Below, one piece after another: positions 27,501 through 39,139 of a DNA stretch of 64,000 nucleotides; position 1 is the stretch's first letter, and each line of letters starts with the position of its first letter. A program made the translations under genes and the position numbers. The notes beneath the pieces are model-generated. The model worked only from the letters and a program-made list of their open reading frames with translations. It was not told the DNA's origin and ran no database searches. The stretch is from Glandiceps talaboti (Eukaryota; Hemichordata; Enteropneusta; Spengelidae): positions 1,185,754 through 1,249,753 of the forward strand of contig NC_135571.1 of the NCBI RefSeq assembly GCF_964340395.1, in the 5' to 3' direction.

Positions 27501-30500
27501 ACAAAAAAGTCGCATTTTTTAACTATTACGCAATAACGCGTTTTTGCTGTCCAAACGGCTCCAATTTCGCCTTTTTTGACGTTTGTGAAGAAATCGACTT
27601 TTGGCAATGTATACTGCCATCTACAGTTGACCTATCATTATTAATGCATAAATTAATGTGTTGCGAGTTGTAAGAAATCTTGACTTTCAGTTTATAATGA
27701 AAATATGGTATTTTTCATAAATTTTTCTATTAATTTTTTTAGAAATATTGATTTTAATTTTTCAAAAACCACTCTAAATTACATGTTTGATGTTATGAAA
27801 CGTAAATGAGATGATTTGGTTTGGCCCTGGACACGCTATTATCGGTTATTCACAAAAAAGTAGCATTTTTCAACTATTACGCAATAACGCGTTTTTGCTG
27901 TCCAAACGGCTCCAATTTCGCCTTTTTTGACGTTTGTGAAGAAATCGACTTTTGGCGATGTATACTGCCATCTACAGTTGACCTATCATTATTAATGCAT
28001 AAATTAATGTGTTGCGAGTTGTAAGAAATCTTGACTTTCAGTTTATAACGAAAATATGGCATTTTTCATTACATTTTCTATTAATTTTTTTAGAAATATT
28101 GATTTTAATTTTTCAAAAACCACTCTAAATTACATGTTTGATGTTATGAAACGTAAAAGAGATGATTTGGTTTGGCCCTGGACACGTTATTATCGGTTAT
28201 TCACAAAAAAGTCGCATTTTTCAACTATTACGCAATAACGCGTTTTTGCTGTCCAAACGGCTCCAATTTCGCCTTTTTTGACGTTTGTGAAGAAATCGAC
28301 TTTTGGCGATGTATACTGCCATCTACAGTTGACCTATCATTATTAATGCATAAATTAATGTGTTGCGAGTTGTAAGAAATCTTGACTTTCAGTTTATAAC
28401 GAAAATATGGCATTTTTCATTAATTTTTCTATTAATTTTTTTAGAAATATTGATTTTAATTTTTCAAAAACCACTCTAAATTACATGTTTGATGTTATGA
28501 AACGTAATAGAGATGATTTGGTTTGGCCCTGGACACGCTATTATCGGTTATACACAAAAAAGTCGCATTTTTCAACTATTACGCAATAACGCGTTTTTGC
28601 TGTCCAAACGGCTCCAATTTCGCCTTTTTTGACGTTTGTGAAGAAATCGACTTTTGGCGATGTATACTGCCATCTACAGTTGACCTATCATTATTAATGC
28701 ATAAATTAATGTGTTGCGAGTTGTAAGAAATCTTGACTTTCAGTTTATAACGAAAATATGGCATTTTTCATTACATTTTCTATTAATTTTTTTAGAAATA
28801 TTGATTTTAATTTTTCAAAAACCACTCTAAATTACATGTTTGATGTTATGAAACGTAAAAGAGATGATTTGGTTTGGCCCTGGACACGTTATTATCGGTT
28901 ATTCACAAAAAAGTCGCATTTTTCAACTATTACGCAATAACGCGTTTTTGCTGTCCAAACGGCTCCAATTTCGCCTTTTTTGACGTTTGTGAAGAAATCG
29001 ACTTTTGGCGATGTATACTGCCATCTACAGTTGACCTATCATTATTAATGCATAAATTAATGTGTTGCGAGTTGTAAGAAATCTTGACTTTCAGTTTATA
29101 ACGAAAATATGGCATTTTTCATTACATTTTTCTATTACGTTTTTTAGAAATATTGATTTTAATTTTTCAAAAACCACTCTAAATTACATGTTTGATGTTA
29201 TGAAACGTAATAGAGATGATTTGGTTTGGCCCTGGACACGCTATTATCGGTTATACACAAAAAAGTCGCATTTTTCAACTATTACGCAATAACGCGTTTT
29301 TGCTGTCCAAACGGCTCCAATTTCGCCTTTTTTGACGTTTGTGAAGAAATCGACTTTTGGCGATGTATACTGCCATCTACAGTTGACCTATCATTATTAA
29401 TGCATAAATTAATGTGTTGCGAGTTGTAAGAAATCTTGACTTTCAGTTTATAACGAAAATATGGCATTTTTCATAAATTTTTCTATTAATTTTTTTAGAA
29501 ATATTGATTTTAATTTTTCAAAAACCACTCTAAATTACATGTTTGATGTTATGAAACGTAAAAGAGATGATTTGGTTTGGCCCTGGACACGTTATTATCG
29601 GTTATTCACAAAAAAGTCGCATTTTTCAACTATTACGCAATAACGCGTTTTTGCTGTCCAAACGGCTCCAATTTCGCCTTTTTTGACGTTTGTGAAGAAA
29701 TCGACTTTTGGCGATGTATACTGCCATCTACAGTTGACCTATCATTATTAATGCATAAATTAATGTGTTGCGAGTTGTAAGAAATCTTGACTTTCAGTTT
29801 ATAACGAAAATATGGCATTTTTCATTACATTTTCTATTAATTTTTTTAGAAATATTGATTTTAATTTTTCAAAAACCACTCTAAATTACATGTTTGATGT
29901 TATGAAACGTAAAAGAGATGATTTGGTTTGGCCCTGGACACGTTATTATCGGTTATTCACAAAAAAGTCGCATTTTTCAACTATTACGCAATAACGCGTT
30001 TTTGCTGTCCAAACGGCTCCAATTTCGCCTTTTTTGACGTTTGTGAAGAAATCGACTTTTGGCGATGTATACTGCCATCTACAGTTGACCTATCATTATT
30101 AATGCATAAATTAATGTGTTGCGAGTTGTAAGAAATCTTGACTTTCAGTTTATAACGAAAATATGTCATTTTTCATTACATTTTCTATTAATTTTTTTAG
30201 AAATATTGATTTTAATTTTTCAAAAACCACTCTAAATTACATGTTTGATGTTATGAAACGTAAAAGAGATGATTTGGTTTGGCCCTGGACACGTTATTAT
30301 CGGTTATTCACAAAAAAGTCGCATTTTTCAACTATTACGCAATAACGCGTTTTTGCTGTCCAAACGGCTCCAATTTCGCCTTTTTTGACGTTTGTGAAGA
30401 AATCGACTTTTGGCGATGTATACTGCCATCTACAGTTGACCTATCATTATTAATGCATAAATTAATGTGTTGCGAGTTGTAAGAAATCTTGACTTTCAGT

Positions 30501-33500
30501 TTATAACGAAAATATGGCATTTTTCATTACATTTTTCTATTAAGTTTTTTAGAAATATTGATTTTAATTTTTCAAAAACCACTCTAAATTACATGTTTGA
30601 TGTTATGAAACGTAATAGAGATGATTTGGTTTGGCCCTGGACACGCTATTATCGGTTATACACAAAAAAGTCGCATTTTTCAACTATTACGCAATAACGC
30701 GTTTTTGCTGTCCAAACGGCTCCAATTTCGCCTTTTTTGACGTTTGTGAAGAAATCGACTTTTGGCGATGTATACTGCCATCTACAGTTGACCTATCATT
30801 ATTAATGCATAAATTAATGTGTTGCGAGTTGTAAGAAATCTTGACTTTCAGTTTATAACGAAAATATGGCATTTTTCATAAATTTTTCTATTAATTTTTT
30901 TAGAAATATTGATTTTAATTTTTCAAAAACCACTCTAAATTACATGTTTGATGTTATGAAACGTAAAAGAGATGATTTGGTTTGGCCCTGGACACGTTAT
31001 TATCGGTTATTCACAAAAAAGTCGCATTTTTCAACTATTACGCAATAACGCGTTTTTGCTGTCCAAACGGCTCCAATTTCGCCTTTTTTGACGTTTGTGA
31101 AGAAATCGACTTTTGGCGATGTATACTGCCATCTACAGTTGACCTATCATTATTAATGCATAAATTAATGTGTTGCGAGTTGTAAGAAATCTTGACTTTC
31201 AGTTTATAACGAAAATATGGCATTTTTCATTACATTTTCTATTAATTTTTTTAGAAATATTGATTTTAATTTTTCAAAAACCACTCTAAATTACATGTTT
31301 GATGTTATGAAACGTAAAAGAGATGATTTGGTTTGGCCCTGGACACGTTATTATCGGTTATTCACAAAAAAGTCGCATTTTTCAACTATTACGCAATAAC
31401 GCGTTTTTGCTGTCCAAACGGCTCCAATTTCGCCTTTTTTGACGTTTGTGAAGAAATCGACTTTTGGCGATGTATACTGCCATCTACAGTTGACCTATCA
31501 TTATTAATGCATAAATTAATGTGTTGCGAGTTGTAAGAAATCTTGACTTTCAGTTTATAACGAAAATATGTCATTTTTCATTACATTTTCTATTAATTTT
31601 TTTAGAAATATTGATTTTAATTTTTCAAAAACCACTCTAAATTACATGTTTGATGTTATGAAACGTAAAAGAGATGATTTGGTTTGGCCCTGGACACGTT
31701 ATTATCGGTTATTCACAAAAAAGTCGCATTTTTCAACTATTACGCAATAACGCGTTTTTGCTGTCCAAACGGCTCCAATTTCGCCTTTTTTGACGTTTGT
31801 GAAGAAATCGACTTTTGGCGATGTATACTGCCATCTACAGTTGACCTATCATTATTAATGCATAAATTAATGTGTTGCGAGTTGTAAGAAATCTTGACTT
31901 TCAGTTTATAACGAAAATATGGCATTTTTCATTACATTTTCTATTAATTTTTTTAGAAATATTGATTTTAATTTTTCAAAAACCACTCTAAATTACATGT
32001 TTGATGTTATGAAACGTAAAAGAGATGATTTGGTTAGGCCCTGGACACGTTATTATCGGTTATTCACAAAAAAGTCGCATTTTTCAACTATTACGCAATA
32101 ACGCGTTTTTGCTGTCCAAACGGCTCCAATTTCGCCTTTTTTGACGTTTGTGAAGAAATCGACTTTTGGCGATGTATACTGCCATCTACAGTTGACCTAT
32201 CATTATTAATGCATAAATTAATGTGTTGCGAGTTGTAAGAAATCTTGACTTTCAGTTTATAACGAAAATATGGCATTTTTCATAAATTTTTCTATTAATT
32301 TTTTTAGAAATATTGATTTTAATTTTTCAAAAACCACTCTAAATTACATGTTTGATGTTATGAAACGTAAAAGAGATGATTTGGTTTGGCCCTGGACACG
32401 CTATTTTCGGTTATACACAAAAAAGTCGCATTTTTCAACTATTACGCAATAACGCGTTTTTGCTGTCCAAACGGCTCCAATTTCGCCCTTTTTGACGTTT
32501 GTGAAGAAATCGACTTTTGGCGATGTATACTGCCATCTACAGTTGACCTATCATTATTAATGCATAAATTAATGTGTTGCGAGTTGTAAGAAATCTTGAC
32601 TTTCATTTTATAACGAAAATATGGCATTCTTCATAAATTTTTCTATTAATTTTTTTAGAAATATTGATTTTAATTTTTCAAAAACCACTCTAAATTACAT
32701 GTTTGATGTTATGAAACGTAAAAGAGATGATTTGGTTTGGCCCTGGACACGTTATTATCGGTTATTCACAAAAAAGTCGCATTTTTCAACTATTACGCAA
32801 TAACGCGTTTTTGCTGTCCAAACGGCTCCAATTTCGCCTTTTTTGACGTTTGTGAAGAAATCGACTTTTGGCGATGTATACTGCCATCTACAGTTGACCT
32901 ATCATTATTAATGCATAAATTAATGTGTTGCGAGTTGTAAGAAATCTTGACTTTCAGTTTATAACGAAAATATGGCATTTTTCATAAATTTTTCTATTAA
33001 TTTTTTTAGAAATATTGATTTTAATTTTTCAAAAACCACTCTAAATTACATGTTTGATGTTATGAAACGTAATAGAGATGATTTGGTTTGGCCCTGGACA
33101 CGCTATTATCGGTTATACACAAAAAAGTCGCATTTTTCAACTATTACGCAATAACGCGTTTTTGCTGTCCAAACGGCTCCAATTTCGCCTTTTTTGACGT
33201 TTGTGAAGAAATCGACTTTTGGCGATGTATACTGCCATCTACAGTTGACCTATCATTATTAATGCATAAATTAATGTGTTGCGAGTTGTAAGAAATCTTG
33301 ACTTTCAGTTTATAACGAAAATATGGCATTTTTCATTACATTTTCTATTAATTTTTTTAGAAATATTGATTTTAATTTTCAAAAACCACTCTAAATTACA
33401 TGTTTGATGTTATGAAACGTAAAAGAGATAATTTGGTTTGGCCCTGGACACGTTATTATCGGTTATTCACAAAAAAGTCGCATTTTTCAACTATTACGCA

Positions 33501-33900
33501 ATAACGCGTTTTTGCTGTCCAAACGGCTCCAATTTCGCCTTTTTTGACGTTTGTGAAGAAATCGACTTTTGGCGATGTATACTGCCATCTACAGTTGACC
33601 TATCATTATTAATGCATAAATTAATGTGTTGCGAGTTGTAAGAAATCTTGACTTTCAGTTTATAACGAAAATATGGCATTTTTCATAAATTTTTCTATTA
33701 ATTTTTTTAGAAATATTGATTTTAATTTTTCAAAAACCACTCTAAATTACATGTTTGATGTTATGAAACGTAAAAGAGATGATTTGGTTTGGCCCTGGAC
33801 ACGTTATTATCGGTTATACACAAAAAAGTCGCATTTTTCAACTATTACGCAATAATGCGTTTTTGCTGTCCAAACGGCTCCAATTTCGCCTTTTTTGACC
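24546..33900 (+). repeat. 351-bp satellite array, about 26.7 monomers
   Basis: Monomers start at ATGGCATTTTTCAT at 24546, 24897, 25248, 25599, 25950, 26301, 26652, 27003, 27354, 27705, 28056, 28407, 28758, 29109, 29461, 29812, 30163, 30514, 30866, 31217, 31568, 31919, 32270, 32621, 32972, 33323 and 33673. Spacing is 351 bp apart from two 352-bp units and one 350-bp unit. They differ at only a few marker positions. The array runs into an assembly gap and does not resume beyond it. Identical 60-67-residue open frames in most monomers on both strands are a by-product of homogenisation; two monomers (26652, 27705) carry AAATGAG with an in-frame stop. At 351 bp, a monomer is close to two nucleosome repeats. 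Confidence 0.98.
29109..31918 (+). repeat. Two copies of a 4-monomer higher-order repeat (1405 bp each)
   Basis: 29109-30513 and 30514-31918 show the same order of monomer variants: a 352-bp unit with ACGTAATAGAG, CACGCTATTATC and GGTTATACAC; a CATAAATTTTTC unit; a CATTACATTTTC unit; and an ATATGTCATTTTT unit. The only difference noted by eye is CTATTACGTTTT versus CTATTAAGTTTT in the first monomer. Confidence 0.9.
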
Positions 33901-34000
33901 NNNNNNNNNNNNNNNNNNNNNNNNNNNNNNNNNNNNNNNNNNNNNNNNNNNNNNNNNNNNNNNNNNNNNNNNNNNNNNNNNNNNNNNNNNNNNNNNNNNN
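33901..34000. other. Assembly gap (100 N)
   Basis: One hundred N bases, a conventional placeholder of unknown true size, sit exactly at the right end of the satellite array. The satellite probably extends further than shown. Confidence 0.99.
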
Positions 34001-36190
34001 TCTTAACACCTTGACCCTTTATGAGCAATCTAAACCAACTGTTAATTATTATTCACAATAAAAACGTAATTATTACATGGAAATAAATATAGGGAAAATG
34101 GCAAATGTGATATAAAGTTTGAAAGTAGATACTTCCGGGATGAGATTACGTGTGAAAATAAGAACAAATCCAAATTTTATGAACAAAAAGCTACAAGTAT
34201 CTTTTGATTCTCTGCATGACATATATATTTTGATAATTAGTCTTGTATATGTACACCATCTTAACCTTCAACCATATAACATTAATGATATATTCTGTGC
34301 TTGGGAGACTGCAACACATTTTGTTACCTAATAAACAAGATATTTATACCTCTTGCAATTTGTCTGCATAGCTACAGTTAGGAAATGTACACAATTTACA
34401 TAGGGGAGTCACAACTGCATGCAGCAGGCGACCTCACGTTGAACAACCTTTTCCGTCTTTTTTTTTTGAGTTTCTCTCTCTGACATTATTGCGACTTGCT
34501 ATCTTCAAATGAAGGAGACTGTCGAGAGTACTGTTACTCGCGGACAATGCGCAGTGCATGTGCACACTTTTGTACTTTCCCACACAAAGAATTTTTAATT
34601 TGCTACACTGCAAAAAGTTACAATTTTAACTGGACATATTTTTATTCAAAGTTAAGCCAGCGTACAATAGAGACTTATTAGCGAGGAGCCAATGTAAGTA
34701 CAGTCACTTTTGACTTTAGTGAGTCATCAATTGAAACCGCGCATTCTAGGAATCGTCACGTAAATAACGATTTTAATAACATCGCTATGTATTCAAAAAG
34801 TAGCTTTTTTCTTGCTTTTCCATACAAATCTCGAGGGGGGGGGCGCTGGCTATGACACTGTGTTGTGGAGATGTTGCCTTACAGACTGTAACTTCGGCAT
34901 GTTCCGACAATGTCGGGAGTCTAGTGTTTGGGAGTTAACGTTCTAGCCTTCAGCTCAACTAATGGGATTCATTCACATATATGGACTCAGTAGATTATAC
35001 CATTTGAGAACGTAAGTCAAACCATGCCCTACATGTTTGGTTTATGGTCAGACCCCCGGGTCAGACCTAGCCATATATCATCTGAGAACTTAGGTAAAAA
35101 CATTGACCCCAGGTTTTGACCCTGTGTACATGGGTATTTGTTCGTCTAACGTCAACCTAGCCATGTCGTACAAACCGGTCACACGACATGTTTCAATACA
35201 CATATAACATTCAGCTGCCATTAATATTTCACTTACATTTGTGCCAACTAACAGTTCTCAAGTGAGACCTTACAACGTCATTCAAATTGACTGCTTGCCT
35301 ACGAATATTATTACTATAACAGTGTTGCACAATACGGATAAGTACACTGTTCTATAAGAAATACTGTGTTATCAGATTTAATGTCTGGTGAATGAATTAG
35401 AGACGACCTGAATAGTTTGATTGTGTCTCAGATTTTAAGTGGTCTGAAATTGTGTTTATCCTTTGAATGGACTATTGTATATACGTAGGTATTTGTACTA
35501 CCTTGAATTGAGGGCAATGTCTTACATAAAGGTGTGTACGTTCAGTTGAGAACACGAAAGACAGATTGATTTGACACGGTATGGTACGTACAGATAATAA
35601 ATGGATGTAAATTTACATGTATAAATCCGTGTATTATTTCAACACACAGAGCGCCCACACCTGATGTATTCAATCGAGAAACTACACCACAGTATATATA
35701 TGTACAGAACATACTTAAAGTTACTTGAGTTATATTCTTACCGTTCAACTAGAGTCACTCCGTGATTGACCAAGCGACACATCGAAGCTTCAGATTGAGT
35801 CGTGTCCCTGCTTCAAATACGTGGAAAGACAACGTGACGCTTGACGATAAAACCCCATTGTACGTGCGTACTACTAGCTTTAATAGCTAGCCATACATGG
35901 TATCAGGGACATCCGTGGGTCGTATTACAACGGTGTATTCAATGAGGTATGTAACAGCTGTACATGTGATCAACAAGAACGTTCAGACTACCACATGTAC
36001 CATGCGAGGGCGACATTTCGAAATGTTTGATAAAGTTCTGTACACATGGTAACAGCTTTATGTCACAGTGGTTACTGAGTACATACAGAGTACAGTTTGA
36101 ATGTGTAGGAATATATTCTCTTAAGTTGATGCTGATTTGTCCTGAAGCAATAGTTTTAATTTTCTTTTTCACTCCGTCTGTCCATATCTA
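34001..36190. other. Intergenic DNA, no gene seen
   Basis: No exon-like open frames, splice-bounded coding segments or clear repeats were recognised. The composition is less repetitive than its neighbours. Confidence 0.5.
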
Positions 36191-36200
36191 TAGAATTATA

Positions 36201-36203
<3 letters not shown>

Positions 36204-36288
<85 letters not shown>

Positions 36289-36290
36289 CA
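36204..36290. repeat. (CT)n microsatellite followed by (TA)n
   Basis: About 37 CT units end at 36277 and are followed by a short TA run. Confidence 0.98.
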
Positions 36291-36337
36291 TATGTATCGT
36301 TGAGCACTCTTTACTCCGGCACATATCTACATATGAC

Positions 36338-36482
36338 TATATATATATATATATATATATATATCCTATATATATATAGCTAGCTCCTGTGTATCTTATT
36401 TGATACTGTGTTATTTATACCGCTCTACATACATATGTATTGAGCACTGTTTACTCCAGCATAAACATTTTACATGTACTGA

Positions 36483-36549
<67 letters not shown>

Positions 36550-36560
36550 TACATATATAT
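36338..36560. repeat. (AT)n microsatellite tracts
   Basis: AT runs occur at 36338-36364 and 36369-36378 and a longer one at 36492-36542. The sequence ACATATGTAT...TGAGCACT(C/G)TTTACTCC is present on each side (near 36289 and 36430), indicating a local duplication of about 140 bp. Confidence 0.95.
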
Positions 36561-36902
36561 ATATAATGTACACATATATGTATGTATATATATAGTGTCT
36601 GTGTCTGTGTGCACATACACACGCACGTAATTAATACACATTTTAGAAAGATACCTGATATCCACACAATATCAAAGTATCTCTAACATTTCCAAATCAA
36701 TCATCATAGAAAGCTTCAACATTTGTGTCAATAATGTTTTTTATTTGGTCATCAAGGACAGACCAGTCTTTATTCCACACGATCTGTATCTTGGTTATTA
36801 TTGCATGAAATCCTTATTGGACATGTACTGTAAAAGATCAAGATGTTGACAAACTTGTCAAACAACTCCGAGAGTGAGGGGCACGGATAACGAATCTACA
36901 CG

Positions 36903-37205
<303 letters not shown>

Positions 37206-37262
37206 GACAGACAGCGTGAGAGAATATGAAAATTGTATATACACAGTATAGTTGTGTTAACG

Positions 37263-38010
37263 TTTTATTGTAATTGTAATTGTAATTGTAATTTATTTAC
37301 CCATCATCACAAAAAAAACCAAAAAAAACAACATAACAAATGAAAGCATATAATACACAATGTGTGCATAATTGTATCAGAGCGGGCGAGAGGCTAGAAA
37401 ATAGTTTCTATAACTAATCTAGTCTAGCCACTCAAAACTCATACACTAGTATAAATATTACAATGAAAAAAAAAAGATCAGGTGACTGCTGCAAAAACTC
37501 ACAAACTACATACTGTACATGAAAAATGAAAATGAAAATGCGCGAAATTTTTTTTACATATTTACAAGTAGAAGAAACTCTTTGTAATCTTTCTTGAATT
37601 TGTGTCTGCTTGGGTGACTGCGAATTGTATATGGAATGTTGTTCCATATCTGTGAACCAGTGAACTTGACAGAAGACTGACCAAAATTACTCTTGTATTT
37701 TGGTACATGGAGGTCTCCTCTCAATTTCCGCCTAGTATCATGACAATGTTCGATATTCGAAAAGTAGTCCTTGAAGTGTGGCGGAAGTTTATCGTGTAGT
37801 ACATCATGAACAAAAATTCCAATCTGATAGTCAAACTGTTTGTATATATCAAGAATACTGAGCTTTTTAAATAAAGGTGCGGTATGTGCATTACATTTAC
37901 TCCCCGTAATGACACGAACAATCCTTTTCTGTGCAAGTAAAATCTCTTTGAGATATGTTTTACACGAACTTCCCCACACTTTATCACTTGTTATATTTGT
38001 CCTTCCGATA
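37263..38010 (-). mobile_element. 5'-truncated non-LTR retrotransposon (LINE) fragment
   Basis: On the minus strand an open frame of about 141 residues (37554-37979, continuing upstream in frame to about 38000) resembles the C-terminal end of LINE reverse transcriptases: a WGSSCKTYL start, then LLAQKRIVRVITGS, PLFKKLSILDIYKQFDYQIG and GSQIWNNIPYTIR. The catalytic YADD region is missing, so the copy is dead. Downstream on the same strand it ends in a TTACAA-type tandem tail (37266-37294), as many LINE 3' ends do. The clade is not assigned. Confidence 0.85.
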
Positions 38011-38111
38011 TTCAGTATCTATCAATAATCGAAGTAATTTGAATACAACAGACCATATGCTGATGGGTATAATAATGCTGTGTATTTTGAGGTAGACCGT
38101 AATCAAATGGA

Positions 38112-39097
38112 GTCGTTGATGGCGCTCTTATTGTATGCTGACCGCCACCAACGACTGATATTATGACAGTTCAATTTAGAGTTGGAAATTGAAGTTATAG
38201 CCATGTTAACTGTAGTTCATTGGACAGCAAATGGTACATTTGTGTTATCTTGAGTATTTTTTTCACAGAAATATCATCCATTCTATATCATGTGGCCGTA
38301 GTTAACCTCTATCAATTAATACCCAATACAATATAATACCTACACTCTAAAATATCTGATTTGCTATTAGTACTCTAATAGAATTGTGTTCCCGTTTTCT
38401 GTTGGCGATGAAATTTAAATATGTTAATCTAGCATATCTATTGGTTTTATCAGCAATCTCTACAATCGTTCACGGAAATAGTGAATGAACTCAGCGAAGT
38501 CAGAGTCAGCCAATACACTGGCTAGTATACGTAGTAGATTAACTCGTGTTACACTGAATGTGGGCTTCATGATAGCATTGTAACTGAAACGATATATAGC
38601 TATTTGTACACCTATTGCCTGGCTATTAGGGCACTAGTAGACACGGTCTAAGCCAATCACTGAGGGCTATATGAAAACGATGTGTTATTTTATACGTGAT
38701 TTAGGGAGAACACAGAAAAGGACGGAATAATGACGTATGTATGACGTAAATGAAAGATTACATCTAAAAGACAATGACGTCATGAAGTAATGTCTTATTT
38801 TTGAATGATGTTACTACCAACATTAAGAGAGTTAAGTGTAGAATTTCAATTTGGCGGCAAGACGTTTACGTCTTACCAACATATTTTTTGTTACGAAGTA
38901 CACAATTATAAAGCCATTGATAGCGCATACATACAATGTTACATTCAATATCACTGTGAAAACAAACATTTATACTCTCTTTAATTTGGTAGTAAACTCA
39001 ATAATTTTAAACCACAACGTTACTAAAAGTTTCGTCGTTGCAAACGACAAACATTGAGCCTCACGATGGACGTAGCAAGAGCGCCATCAACGATGAA
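38112..39097. repeat. About 17-bp inverted repeats flanking about 980 bp
   Basis: TCGTTGATGGCGCTCTT near 38114 and its complement AAGAGCGCCATCAACGA near 39078 are perfect inverted copies. They could be the ends of a non-autonomous DNA transposon, but no target duplication or coding region was identified. Nothing else gene-like is present between them. Confidence 0.4.
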
Positions 39098-39139
39098 TCT
39101 TCCCTTCTGTCCATCCTCACGTACATGTAATTTTTTTCT

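Noticed and set aside
23951-33880. Dozens of near-identical 60-67 residue open frames on both strands in the satellite
   Set aside because: They repeat with the 351-bp monomer, overlap on opposite strands, resemble no protein, and some monomers carry in-frame stops. They follow from array homogenisation, not coding.
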